Assembly (NCBI RefSeq): GCF_030403745.1
Contig: NZ_JAQMWP010000001.1
Coordinates: 620,001-684,000, forward strand
Source: Streptomyces sp. S.PB5
Lineage (GTDB): Bacteria > Actinomycetota > Actinomycetes > Streptomycetales > Streptomycetaceae
Direction: 5' to 3'
DNA: 64,000 nucleotides
The position numbers and the translations under genes were made by a program. The notes below the pieces were generated by a model. The model worked only from the letters and a program-made list of their open reading frames with translations. It ran no database searches and was not told the DNA's origin. Shown in pieces: positions 53,103 to 61,879 of the stretch. How positions within the stretch are numbered: position 1 is the first letter of the stretch; each line of letters opens with the position of its first letter.

Positions 53103-54443
53103 CTACAGGCCCGGAATGCGGCCGTTGCGGAACAGGTCCACGAAGATCTGGTGGTCGGCACGCGCGCGTGCCCCGTAGTCGTGCGCGAAGGAGACCAGCA
53201 GGTCGGCGAAGCCGTCCTCGTCGGCCGCGATGGCCGCGTCGATGGCCCGCTCGGTCGAGAAGGGCACCAGGGACTCGCCGGACTGGTCGTCAGCGGCCGA
53301 GTGCATGGTGGCCGTCGCCCGGCCGAGGTCCGCGACGACCGCCGCGATCTCCTCCGTGTCGTCGATGTCACCCCAGTCCAGGTCCACGGCGTACGGCGAG
53401 ACCTCGGCGACCAGCTGACCCGCGCCGTCCAGCTCGGTCCAGCCCAGCCACGGGTCCGCGTGCTGCTGCAGGGCCCGCTGCGAGAGCACCGTGCGGTGGC
53501 CCTCGTGCTGGAAGTAGTCGCGGATCGCCGGGTCGGTGATGTGCCGGGAGACGGCCGGGGTCTGGGCCTGCTTGATGTAGATCACGACGTCGTTCTCCAG
53601 CGCGTCGCTGTGGCCCTCCAGAAGGATGTTGTACGACGGCAGGCCGGCCGAGCCGATGCCGATGCCGCGGCGGCCGACCACGTCCTTCACCCGGTAGGAG
53701 TCCGGGCGGGCCAGCGAGGTCTCCGGGAGGGTCTCCAGATAGCCGTCGAAGGCGGCGAGCACCTTGTAGCGCGTGGCCGCGTCCAGCTCGATGGAGCCGC
53801 CGCCGGGCGCGAAGCGGCGCTCGAAGTCGCGGATCTCGGTCATCGAGTCCAGCAGGCCGAAGCGGGTCAGCGAGCGGGCGTCGCGCAGCGCGTCCAGGAG
53901 CGGGCCCTCGGCGGTGTCCAGGGTGAACGGCGGCACCTCGTCGCTCTTGGCGCCGGTGGCCAGGGCGTGGATGCGCTCGCGGTAGGCGGCCGCGTAGATC
54001 TGCACCAGCTCGCTGATCTGGTCGTCGCTGAGTGCCTTGGCGTACCCGATGAGGGCGATGGAGGCGGAGAAACGCTTGAGGTCCCAGGTGAAGGGGCCGA
54101 CGTAGGCCTCGTCGAAGTCGTTGACGTTGAAGATCAGCCGGCCCGTGGCGTCCATGTACGTGCCGAAGTTCTCCGCGTGCAGGTCGCCGTGGATCCACAC
54201 GCGCGAGGTGCGCTCGTCCAGGTACGGGCCGCCCCGCTTGGAGCCGAAACCAATATTTGCAGTGAGGTCGTGGTAGAAGAGGCACGCCGTACCCCGGTAG
54301 AACGCGAACGCCGAGGCCGCCATCTTGCGGAACTTCACGCGGAACGCGGCCGGGTCGGCGGCCAGGAGCTCGCCGAAGGCGGTGTCGAAGACGGCGAGGA
54401 TCTCCTCGCCGCGAGGCTCGTCGCTGAGCTGCGGTACCGACAT
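53103..54443 (-). CDS. DUF2252 family protein
   Basis: A 446-aa cytosolic protein of the DUF2252 family, which has a protein-kinase-like or aminoglycoside-phosphotransferase-like core but no proven activity. Key segments: FYRGTACLFYHDL near residue 48, WIHGDLHAENFGTY near 84 (catalytic loop-like), FNVNDFDEAYVGPFTWDLKR near 105 (metal-binding Asp motif), VVGRRGIGIGSAGLPSYNIL near 255, and the C-terminal HDYGARARADHQIFVDLF. Start ATG has AGGAGG 11 nt upstream. The gene is divergent from dnaE, with a complex promoter of its own. Confidence 0.9.
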   Translation of the reverse strand: MSVPQLSDEPRGEEILAVFDTAFGELLAADPAAFRVKFRKMAASAFAFYRGTACLFYHDLTANIGFGSKRGGPYLDERTSRVWIHGDLHAENFGTYMDATGRLIFNVNDFDEAYVGPFTWDLKRFSASIALIGYAKALSDDQISELVQIYAAAYRERIHALATGAKSDEVPPFTLDTAEGPLLDALRDARSLTRFGLLDSMTEIRDFERRFAPGGGSIELDAATRYKVLAAFDGYLETLPETSLARPDSYRVKDVVGRRGIGIGSAGLPSYNILLEGHSDALENDVVIYIKQAQTPAVSRHITDPAIRDYFQHEGHRTVLSQRALQQHADPWLGWTELDGAGQLVAEVSPYAVDLDWGDIDDTEEIAAVVADLGRATATMHSAADDQSGESLVPFSTERAIDAAIAADEDGFADLLVSFAHDYGARARADHQIFVDLFRNGRIPGL

Positions 54444-54459
54444 CGCTGGGTGCCTCCTG

Positions 54460-54483
54460 GTGCATGTGTACGTGCATGTGTAC
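54460..54483. repeat. Tandem 12-bp repeat GTGCATGTGTAC
   Basis: Two perfect adjacent copies (54460-54471 and 54472-54483) in the leader and -10 region of the DUF2252 gene. Twelve bp is close to one helical turn, so bound proteins would lie on the same face. Confidence 0.8.
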
Positions 54484-54505
54484 GACAGCGTTTCTGTCGT
54501 CTCAA
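54477..54505 (-). promoter_or_regulatory. Promoter of the DUF2252 gene with spacer operator
   Basis: Minus strand: TTGAGA (54500-54505), 17 bp, TACACA (54477-54482). The spacer holds a perfect inverted repeat ACGACAG (54482-54488) / CTGTCGT (54494-54500) with a 5-nt centre, placed where a repressor would block RNA polymerase. Confidence 0.55.
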
Positions 54506-54573
54506 CGGGCGGGGCCGGACGAAAGTGCCCGCGAAAACCCTCGCTGTGAAGGTACGCGGGGCAGCCCCCGGAG

Positions 54574-54595
54574 TGTCAGTGGTCAGGCATAGACT
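54574..54595 (+). promoter_or_regulatory. RecA-NDp/PafBC-type promoter of dnaE
   Basis: TGTCAGTG (54574-54581), exactly 8 nt, TAGACT (54590-54595). Except for G at the base before TGTC this is a full match to TTGTCRGTG-N8-TAnnnT. The predicted start near 54602 gives a 57-nt leader with GGAG placed 8 nt before the GTG. Confidence 0.7.
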
Positions 54596-54658
54596 TCGAC
54601 GCTGTCCCCCGAACTGTCCGCCCGTCTGTCGCCGAGTGTTTTCCATGGAGGCCACGCC

Positions 54659-57600
54659 GTGTCAAAGCCGCCGTTCACGCACCTGCACGTCCACACCCAG
54701 TACTCCCTGCTGGACGGTGCCGCGCGGCTCAAGGACATGTTCAACGCGTGCAACGAGATGGGCATGACCCATATCGCCATGTCCGACCACGGCAACCTCC
54801 ACGGGGCGTACGACTTCTTCCACACCGCGAAGAAGGCCGGGGTCACCCCGATCATCGGCATCGAGGCGTATGTTGCCCCCGAGTCCCGGCGCAACAAGCG
54901 CAAGATCCAGTGGGGTCAGCCGCACCAGAAGAGGGACGACGTCTCCGGTTCGGGTGGTTACACCCACAAGACGATGTGGGCCGTGAACAAGACGGGCCTG
55001 CACAACCTCTTCCGGCTCTCCTCGGACGCGTACGCCGAGGGCTGGCTGCAGAAGTGGCCCCGGATGGACAAGGAGACGATCTCCCAGTGGTCCGAGGGGA
55101 TCGTCGCCTCCACCGGCTGCCCCTCCGGCGAGCTCCAGACCCGGCTGCGCCTCGGCCAGTACGACGAGGCCCTGAAGGCGGCCGCCGACTACCAGGACAT
55201 CTTCGGCAAGGACCGCTACTTCCTGGAGCTGATGGACCACGGCATCGAGATCGAGCACCGGGTCCGCGACGGCCTCCTGGAGATCGGCAAGAAGCTCGGC
55301 ATCCCGCCGCTGGTGACGAACGACTCGCACTACACGTACGCGCACGAGGCGACCGCCCACGACGCCCTGCTGTGCATCCAGACCGGCAAGAACCTCTCCG
55401 ACCCGGACCGCTTCAAGTTCGACGGCACCGGCTACTACCTGAAGTCCACGGACGAGATGTACGCCATCGACTCCTCGGACGCCTGGCAGGAGGGCTGCGC
55501 CAACACGCTCCTGATCGCGGAGATGGTCGACACCACCGGCATGTTCGAGGCCAAGAACCTCATGCCGAAGTTCGACATCCCCGAGGGCTACACCGAGGTC
55601 ACCTGGTTCCGCGAGGAAACCATGCGGGGCATGCACCGCCGCTTCCCGAACGGCATCCCGGACGACCGCATGAAGCAGGTCGAGTACGAGATGGACACCA
55701 TCATCTCGATGGGGTTCCCGGGCTACTTCCTCGTGGTCGCCGACTTCATCATGTGGGCCAAGAGCCAGGGCATCGCGGTCGGCCCCGGCCGAGGCTCCGC
55801 GGCCGGTTCGATCGTCGCCTACGCCATGGGCATCACCGACCTCGACCCGATCCCGCACGGTCTGATCTTCGAGCGGTTCCTCAACCCCGAGCGCATCTCG
55901 ATGCCCGATGTCGACATCGACTTCGACGAGCGTCGGCGCGTCGAGGTGATCCGGTACGTGACCGAGAAGTACGGCGCCGACAAGGTCGCCATGATCGGCA
56001 CCTACGGCAAGATCAAGGCCAAGAACGCGATCAAGGACTCCGCGCGCGTGCTGGGCTACCCGTACGCGATGGGCGACCGTCTCACCAAGGCGATGCCCGC
56101 CGACGTCCTCGGCAAGGGCATCGACCTCGACGGCATCACCAACCCCTCGCACCCGCGGTACAACGAGGCGGGCGAGATCCGGGGGATGTACGAGAACGAA
56201 CCGGACGTGAAGAAGGTCATCGACACCGCCAAGGGCGTCGAGGGCCTGGTCCGGCAGATGGGCGTGCACGCGGCCGGCGTGATCATGTCCAGCGAGCCGA
56301 TCGTCGACCACGCCCCGGTCTGGGTGCGGCACACCGACGGCGTGACCATCACACAGTGGGACTACCCGAGCTGCGAGTCGCTCGGCCTGCTGAAGATGGA
56401 CTTCCTGGGCCTGCGCAACCTGACGATCATGGACGACGCCGTCAAGATGGTGAAGTCCAACAAGGGCATCGATCTCGACCTGCTGGCCCTGCCGCTCGAC
56501 GACCCCAAGACCTTCGAACTCCTCCAGCGCGGTGAGACCCTCGGCGTCTTCCAGTTCGACGGCGGCCCCATGCGTTCGCTGCTGCGGCTGATGAAGCCCG
56601 ACAACTTCGAAGACATCTCCGCCGTCTCCGCGCTCTACCGTCCGGGCCCGATGGGCATGGACTCGCACACCAACTACGCCCTGCGCAAGAACAAGCTCCA
56701 GGAGATCACCCCGATCCACCCGGAGCTGGAGGAGCCCCTCGAAGAGGTCCTCGCGGTCACCTACGGCCTGATCGTCTACCAGGAGCAGGTGCAGAAGGCC
56801 GCCCAGATCATCGCCGGCTACTCGCTCGGCGAGGCCGACATCCTCCGCCGCGTGATGGGCAAGAAGAAGCCCGAGGAGCTGGCGAAGAACTTCACCATCT
56901 TCCAGGCCGGCGCCCAGAAGAACGGCTACAGCGACGAGGCCATCCAGGCCCTGTGGGACGTGCTGGTCCCCTTCGCCGGCTACGCCTTCAACAAGGCGCA
57001 CTCCGCCGCGTACGGACTGGTCTCGTACTGGACCGCCTACCTCAAGGCCAACCACCCGGCCGAGTACATGGCCGCGCTGCTGACCTCCGTCAAGGACGAC
57101 AAGGACAAGTCGGCCGTCTATCTCAACGAGTGCCGCCGCATGGGCATCAAGGTGCTCCCGCCGAACGTCAACGAGTCGGTGCACAACTTCGCCGCCCAGG
57201 GCGACGACGTGATCCTCTTCGGCCTGGAGGCCGTGCGCAACGTCGGCACCAACGTGGTCGAGTCGATCATCAAGAGCCGCAAGGCCAAGGGGAAGTACGC
57301 CTCCTTCCCCGACTACCTCGACAAGGTCGAGGCGGTCGCCTGCAACAAGCGCACCACCGAGTCGCTGATCAAGGCGGGCGCCTTCGACACCCTCGGACAC
57401 ACCCGCAAGGGCCTGACCGCGCACTTCGAGCCGATGATCGACAACGTGGTCGCGGTCAAGCGCAAGGAGGCCGAGGGCCAGTTCGACCTCTTCGGCGGCA
57501 TGGGCGAGGAGGAGACCAGCGAGCCCGGCTTCGGACTCGACGTCGACTTCACCACCGACGAGTGGGACAAGACCTATCTGCTCGCCCAGGAGCGGGAGAT

Positions 57601-58198
57601 GCTCGGTCTCTACGTCTCCGACCACCCGCTCTTCGGCCTGGAGCACGTGCTCTCCGACAAGGCCGACGCGGGCATCGCCCAGCTCACCGGAGGTGAGCAC
57701 GCGGACGGCGCCGTCGTCACCATCGGCGGCATCATCTCGGGCCTGCAGCGCAAGATGACCAAGCAGGGCAACGCCTGGGCGATCGCCACCGTCGAGGACC
57801 TCGCCGGCTCCATCGAGTGCATGTTCTTCCCGGCGACCTACCAGCTCGTCTCGACCCAACTCGTCGAGGACGCCGTGGTGTTCGTCAAGGGCCGCCTCGA
57901 CAAGCGCGAGGACGTCCCGCGCCTGGTCGCCATGGAGATGCAGGTCCCCGACCTGTCCAACGCGGGCACCAACGCGCCCGTGATCCTCACCATCCCGGCG
58001 ACCCGGGTCACCCCGCCCATGGTCAGCCGCCTCGGCGAGATCCTCACCCACCACAAGGGCGAGAGCGAGGTCCGCATCAGGCTCCAGGGCCCGACCAAGA
58101 CCACCGTGCTCCGCCTGGACCGGCACCGGGTGAAGCCGGACCCGGCACTCTTCGGCGACCTGAAGGTGCTGCTCGGACCCTCCTGCCTGGCGGGCTAG
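54659..58198 (+). CDS. dnaE: DNA polymerase III alpha subunit DnaE
   Basis: The 1179-aa replicative polymerase subunit. The N-terminal PHP domain keeps metal-site residues (FTHLHVHTQYSLLDGAARL at 7-25, MSDHGNLHGAYDFF near 41), so it may proofread as DnaE1 does in mycobacteria. The catalytic palm has GPGRGSAAGSIVAYAMGITD near 378 and MPDVDIDFDERRR near 414 with the metal-binding aspartates. Fingers follow, then a helix-hairpin-helix region and an OB domain (VVTIGGIISGLQRKMTKQGN near 1022). Length suits DnaE1 (DnaE2 lacks an intact PHP site). GTG 54659 has GGAG 8 nt upstream. The promoter resembles the damage-induced class. Confidence 0.97.
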   Translation: MSKPPFTHLHVHTQYSLLDGAARLKDMFNACNEMGMTHIAMSDHGNLHGAYDFFHTAKKAGVTPIIGIEAYVAPESRRNKRKIQWGQPHQKRDDVSGSGGYTHKTMWAVNKTGLHNLFRLSSDAYAEGWLQKWPRMDKETISQWSEGIVASTGCPSGELQTRLRLGQYDEALKAAADYQDIFGKDRYFLELMDHGIEIEHRVRDGLLEIGKKLGIPPLVTNDSHYTYAHEATAHDALLCIQTGKNLSDPDRFKFDGTGYYLKSTDEMYAIDSSDAWQEGCANTLLIAEMVDTTGMFEAKNLMPKFDIPEGYTEVTWFREETMRGMHRRFPNGIPDDRMKQVEYEMDTIISMGFPGYFLVVADFIMWAKSQGIAVGPGRGSAAGSIVAYAMGITDLDPIPHGLIFERFLNPERISMPDVDIDFDERRRVEVIRYVTEKYGADKVAMIGTYGKIKAKNAIKDSARVLGYPYAMGDRLTKAMPADVLGKGIDLDGITNPSHPRYNEAGEIRGMYENEPDVKKVIDTAKGVEGLVRQMGVHAAGVIMSSEPIVDHAPVWVRHTDGVTITQWDYPSCESLGLLKMDFLGLRNLTIMDDAVKMVKSNKGIDLDLLALPLDDPKTFELLQRGETLGVFQFDGGPMRSLLRLMKPDNFEDISAVSALYRPGPMGMDSHTNYALRKNKLQEITPIHPELEEPLEEVLAVTYGLIVYQEQVQKAAQIIAGYSLGEADILRRVMGKKKPEELAKNFTIFQAGAQKNGYSDEAIQALWDVLVPFAGYAFNKAHSAAYGLVSYWTAYLKANHPAEYMAALLTSVKDDKDKSAVYLNECRRMGIKVLPPNVNESVHNFAAQGDDVILFGLEAVRNVGTNVVESIIKSRKAKGKYASFPDYLDKVEAVACNKRTTESLIKAGAFDTLGHTRKGLTAHFEPMIDNVVAVKRKEAEGQFDLFGGMGEEETSEPGFGLDVDFTTDEWDKTYLLAQEREMLGLYVSDHPLFGLEHVLSDKADAGIAQLTGGEHADGAVVTIGGIISGLQRKMTKQGNAWAIATVEDLAGSIECMFFPATYQLVSTQLVEDAVVFVKGRLDKREDVPRLVAMEMQVPDLSNAGTNAPVILTIPATRVTPPMVSRLGEILTHHKGESEVRIRLQGPTKTTVLRLDRHRVKPDPALFGDLKVLLGPSCLAG

Positions 58199-58207
58199 CG
58201 ACACGTC

Positions 58208-58242
58208 GAGAGGGCGCACCCGCAAGCCGGGTGCGCCCTCTC
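58208..58242 (+). terminator. Terminator of dnaE
   Basis: GAGAGGGCGCACCCG (58208-58222) pairs perfectly with 58228-58242 (CGGGTGCGCCCTCTC), a 15-bp stem with a 5-nt loop, followed by TGTGTG. It also lies past the end of the convergent 54-aa gene and may serve both. Confidence 0.92.
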
Positions 58243-58277
58243 TGTGTGCCCGGGTCTCAAAACCCGTTATGCAGATG

Positions 58278-58442
58278 TCAGTTGTGGCCGAAGCGCTTCT
58301 GCTTGCCCTTGCGGGCGATGTCACCCGGAGTCACCTGGGTCATGCGCTGCTCGGCCTGCGCCTCCATCGAGGACTGCTGGGCCTGCTGCTGACCACGCTC
58401 GGACTGCGGCTGCTTACGGTCACGGTTCTTGTTCTTGGCCAT
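58278..58442 (-). CDS. Small basic Gln-rich protein, 54 aa
   Basis: A short gene for a 54-residue hydrophilic protein starting MAKNKNRDRKQPQSERGQQQ and ending DIARKGKQKRFGHN. It has no Cys and no hydrophobic segment. I recognise this form as a small conserved streptomycete protein of unknown function. The ATG has AGGAGG 7 nt upstream, which is strong support, and codon use follows the GC-rich pattern. It is convergent to dnaE and shares the intervening terminator. The promoter should be in the AT-rich stretch 58485-58535. Confidence 0.8.
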   Translation of the reverse strand: MAKNKNRDRKQPQSERGQQQAQQSSMEAQAEQRMTQVTPGDIARKGKQKRFGHN

Positions 58443-58666
58443 GGTGATCTGCCTCCTGAGGGGGATCTAGGGGCCAGGGCCGGGACCAGATTCACATAGG
58501 CTTACAAAGAACGCATTTCGGATAATTACCGTCCGTGACAGGGCTTGTCGCTCGGATCGGTCCCGAAACGCCACGCCGAAGATCGAGTTCCGGCCGTTAA
58601 CCTCCGCGCGGTCGGGCAGACTCGAAGGAAGCCCGAAGTAAACCGCCTCGGAAGAGGGTGAGTCGC

Positions 58667-59878
58667 GTGGACCGCTGCATCGTCCTGGTGGACGCCGGGT
58701 ATCTGCTGGGGGCCGCCGCCTCGCTCCTTGCCGGGGAACCCTCGCGCTCCCGGATCACCGTCGACCACGCCGCCCTCATCCAGGGACTGCGCGAGCGCGC
58801 CGAGTCCGACACGGAACGGCCCCTGCTGCGCATCTACTGGTTCGACGGCGCCCCCGACCGCGTCCCGCAGCCCGAGCACCGCCGGCTGCGTGTGATGCCC
58901 CGGGTCACCGTCCGGCTCGGCGCCCTGACCCGCAGCGACGGCCGCTGGGCCCAGAAGGGCGTCGACGCGGCCATGCACGCCGAGCTCACCGAGCTGGCCC
59001 GCAACCGCGCCTGCTCGGACGTCGTGCTGGTGACCGGCGACGGCGATCTGCTGCCCGGCATGATGGCGGCGAAGGAGCACGGCGTCGCCGTACACCTGTG
59101 GGCCGTGCAGGCCGCCGACGGGGACTACAACCAGTCCGAGGACCTGGTCGCCGAGGCCGACGAGCGGCGCGTCCTTGACCGTACGTGGATCACCAAGGCC
59201 GTGCGCGCGAAGGAGCTCGGCGGGATCTGTGCTCCGCCGCCCGCGCCGCGGCCCGAGATCGCCGCGATCCTGTCCGCGCCGCTGCCCGACTCCGCGCTCG
59301 CCGCGCCGGCCGAGCGGCCCGCCGAGGAGGGCGAGCACGCGCCCGCCGCCGCGGAGAACGGCATCCAGGAGCGGGTGCCCGCGCCCAAGGGCGTGCCCAC
59401 CCCCAAGGACCTGGCCGCCCTGCGCGCCCCCGGCGTCCAGCCGCAGCACCCGGCCAACGCCACCCTGCGCTGGTCCTCCGACAAAGGCTGGGTAGACCGG
59501 CCCGGCGGCTCCGCCGAACCGCCCGAGATCGCGTCGATGCCGACGCTCGCCCAGCTGACCACGGCCGAGCAGCGATGGGCGGACCGCGAGGAGGACATCA
59601 CCACCGTCGGCGGCGACCCCTACGAGGTGGGGCAGGTCTTCGCGCGACGGTGGATGGAGCGGCTCGGCGACCAGAGCCATCTGCAGAAACTGTCGGGGAT
59701 GTATCCGCGCATCCCGCACCGCATCGACGGCGAGCTGCTGCGCTACGCCGCCCGCTTCGGACTCCTCGCCCACAAGGACGACCAGATCGACGAGCACGAC
59801 CGCTACGCCATCCGTGGCGGGTTCTGGCGCGAGATCGACGTACGGACGGCCACGGAACACGCGCCCGCGGGGGAGTGA
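58667..59878 (+). CDS. NYN domain protein
   Basis: A 403-aa protein with an N-terminal NYN (PIN-like RNase) domain: DRCIVLVDAGYLLGAAASLL with the first catalytic Asp, LRIYWFDGAPDR near residue 57, KGVDAAMHAELTELARNRAC near 98 with the second, and DVVLVTGDGDLLPGMMAAKE near 122 with the third acidic group. The remainder is a Pro/Ala-rich linker (180-270) and a C-terminal helical region from about 290 that is unfamiliar. NYN proteins process or decay RNA; the target is unknown. GTG 58667 has GAGGG 9 nt upstream; GTG 58658 is an alternative start. Confidence 0.87.
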   Translation: MDRCIVLVDAGYLLGAAASLLAGEPSRSRITVDHAALIQGLRERAESDTERPLLRIYWFDGAPDRVPQPEHRRLRVMPRVTVRLGALTRSDGRWAQKGVDAAMHAELTELARNRACSDVVLVTGDGDLLPGMMAAKEHGVAVHLWAVQAADGDYNQSEDLVAEADERRVLDRTWITKAVRAKELGGICAPPPAPRPEIAAILSAPLPDSALAAPAERPAEEGEHAPAAAENGIQERVPAPKGVPTPKDLAALRAPGVQPQHPANATLRWSSDKGWVDRPGGSAEPPEIASMPTLAQLTTAEQRWADREEDITTVGGDPYEVGQVFARRWMERLGDQSHLQKLSGMYPRIPHRIDGELLRYAARFGLLAHKDDQIDEHDRYAIRGGFWREIDVRTATEHAPAGE

Positions 59879-59925
59879 AACGGCACATACGCCGCCCCAA
59901 GGACGAGCCGCGCTCCCCGACCCCG

Positions 59926-59939
59926 TACTCTCGTCCCTT
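59926..59939 (+). promoter_or_regulatory. Leaderless promoter (-10) of the ABC transporter gene
   Basis: TACTCT (59926-59931) ends 8 nt before GTG 59940. The -35 is weak. The lack of a Shine-Dalgarno sequence fits a leaderless transcript. Confidence 0.45.
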
Positions 59940-60959
59940 GTGAGTACGCGCGCGGCACAGGCACTTCGACACGGTGACGATGTCGTGTGCGCGGTACGCG
60001 GACTGACCAAGACCTACCCCGCGGTACGAGGCCGGCGCGGCGCCCCCGGAACACCCGAGGTGCGCGCCACCGACGACGTACGACTGGACATCCGGCGCGG
60101 TGAGATCTTCGGGCTGCTCGGGCCGAACGGGGCCGGCAAGTCCACCCTCGTACGGCAGCTGACCGGGCTGATGCGGCCCGATCGCGGGACCGTGGAGATC
60201 CTCGGGCACGACATCGTGCGGCACCCGGAGCGGGCCGCGCGGATCCTCGCCTATCTCGGGCAGGAGTCCAGCGCGCTCGACGAACTGACCGTCTCGCTCG
60301 CGGCCGAGACCACCGGGCGGCTGCGGGGCCTTGAGGCGCGGGCGGCCCGGGACGAGAAGGACGCCGTGCTGGACGAGCTGGGGCTCACGGCGCTCGCGGG
60401 GCGCCCGCTGAACAAGCTCTCCGGCGGGCAGCGGCGGCTGGCCTGCTTCGCCGCCGCGCTGGTCGGGGAGCGGCCGCTGCTGGTCCTCGACGAACCGACC
60501 ACCGGGATGGATCCGGTGGCGCGGCGGGCCGTGTGGTCCGCGGTGGACCGGCGCCGGGCCGAGCGCGGGACGACCGTGCTGCTCGTCACCCACAACGTCA
60601 TCGAGGCGGAGACCGTCCTCGACCGGGTCGCCGTGCTCGACCAGGGGCGCGTGATCGCCTGCGACACACCTTCCGGACTCAAGGAGCAGGTCGCCGGGGA
60701 GGTCCGCGTCGACCTCGTGTGGCGGGAGGGCGCGCCGCTGCATGTGCCGGAGGTGGCCGCGCTGGAGGACCGGGCCGTCGCCTCGGGGCGGCGGTGGACG
60801 CTGCGGCTGGCGCCGGAGGAGGCGCGGGCGGTCGTCGCGACCGTCACGGGCGGGGCCGCCTTCGCCGCCCTCGACGACTTCACGCTGGCCACGCCGAGCC
60901 TTGAGGACGTGTACCTCGCGCTCGGCGGGGCGGCACAGCAGGGGTTGGTGAAGGCTTGA
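59940..60959 (+). CDS. ABC transporter ATP-binding protein
   Basis: A 339-aa ATPase subunit of an exporter. Walker A is GLLGPNGAGKSTLVRQLTGL near residue 60, the Q-loop is AYLGQESSALDELTVSLAAE near 105, the signature is LNKLSGGQRRLACFAAALVG near 158, Walker B is PLLVLDEPTTGMDPVARRAV near 180, and the H-loop is VLLVTHNVIEAE near 215. The C-terminal extension of about 80 residues resembles DrrA-type drug exporters. All catalytic residues are present. GTG 59940 is preferred: it follows a -10 box, and the longer frame overlaps the NYN gene. The permease starts 76 bp later. Confidence 0.94.
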   Translation: MSTRAAQALRHGDDVVCAVRGLTKTYPAVRGRRGAPGTPEVRATDDVRLDIRRGEIFGLLGPNGAGKSTLVRQLTGLMRPDRGTVEILGHDIVRHPERAARILAYLGQESSALDELTVSLAAETTGRLRGLEARAARDEKDAVLDELGLTALAGRPLNKLSGGQRRLACFAAALVGERPLLVLDEPTTGMDPVARRAVWSAVDRRRAERGTTVLLVTHNVIEAETVLDRVAVLDQGRVIACDTPSGLKEQVAGEVRVDLVWREGAPLHVPEVAALEDRAVASGRRWTLRLAPEEARAVVATVTGGAAFAALDDFTLATPSLEDVYLALGGAAQQGLVKA

Positions 60960-61035
60960 GCACACAGACCGCCGTATCCGTACCGAACAGCGCCGTGACC
61001 GTCGTGAACCGCCGTGTGAAAGGGAGCAGCGCCAC

Positions 61036-61857
61036 GTGAGTGTCGTACCCGCCGAGGTTCTGCCGGGCAGTGTCCTGGGCGTCGAGGAGACGGTCCGGGA
61101 GGCGGCCGAGCTCGGGCCGCGGGCCCGGCTGTGGCCGGCGCTCGTCGCCGTGTACCGGGCGCAGCTGTCCCGGGCGCGGGTGGCGCGTATCCCGCTGCTG
61201 TTCGTGGCGACCTTCCAGTCGGTCGGGATCATGATCCTGATGAGGGGGGTCGTCGACGGCGGGGCCGAGGCACAGGCCGTGGTGGCCGGGGCGTCGGTGC
61301 TCGTCGTGGCGTTCGTCGCGCTGAACCTGCTCGCGCAGTACTTCGGGCAGTTGCGGGCGAGCGGGGGGCTCGATCACTACGCGACGCTGCCGGTGCCGCC
61401 GGCCGCGGTGGTGCTCGGGGCGGCGGGGGCGTACGCCTCCTTCACCGTGCCCGGCACCGTGGTGACCGCCGTCTTCGGATGTGTGCTGTTCGGGCTGCCG
61501 TTCGCGCATCTGTGGGTGCTGGTCGCGGTGATCCCGCTTGCGGGAGCCGCGCTGGCGGGGCTCGGGGCAGCCTTCGGGCTGCTTGCGCCGAGGCCGGAAC
61601 TGGCGACCGTGCTGGGGCAGTTGGGGATGTCCGCCGCGCTGCTGCTCGGGGTGCTTCCGGCTGACCGGATGCCGGAGGCGGTGCAGTTCCTGCGGGATCT
61701 GCTGCCTTCGACGTACGGCGTCGAGGCGTTCGCGCGGACGTTCGGGCCGCATCCGGACTGGGCGTTCGTCCTCGGTGACCTGGCCGTGTGCGGGGTCGTA
61801 GGCGTCGTCTCGCTCGCCGTCGCCACCTGGGCGTACCGTCGGGCGGCCGTCCGGTGA
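61036..61857 (+). CDS. ABC-2 type transporter permease
   Basis: A 273-aa permease with a hydrophilic N-terminus of about 45 residues and six helices (for example PLLFVATFQSVGIMILMRGV, VVAGASVLVVAFVALNLLAQ, FTVPGTVVTAVFGCVLFGL, VLVAVIPLAGAALAGLGAAF, VLGQLGMSAALLLGVLPADR, and the last DLAVCGVVGVVSLAVATWAY). The segment LPSTYGVEAFARTF fits ABC-2/DrrB-like permeases. It forms an exporter with the preceding ATPase; the substrate cannot be read from sequence. GTG 61036 has GGGAG about 10 nt upstream. Confidence 0.9.
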   Translation: MSVVPAEVLPGSVLGVEETVREAAELGPRARLWPALVAVYRAQLSRARVARIPLLFVATFQSVGIMILMRGVVDGGAEAQAVVAGASVLVVAFVALNLLAQYFGQLRASGGLDHYATLPVPPAAVVLGAAGAYASFTVPGTVVTAVFGCVLFGLPFAHLWVLVAVIPLAGAALAGLGAAFGLLAPRPELATVLGQLGMSAALLLGVLPADRMPEAVQFLRDLLPSTYGVEAFARTFGPHPDWAFVLGDLAVCGVVGVVSLAVATWAYRRAAVR

Positions 61858-61879
61858 CGCGCCGCTCAGGCGGGCCTGG

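Noticed and set aside
54662..58324. 1220-codon open frame on the minus strand over dnaE
   Set aside because: Shadow of dnaE; no domain is recognisable and it covers the terminator and the 54-aa gene.
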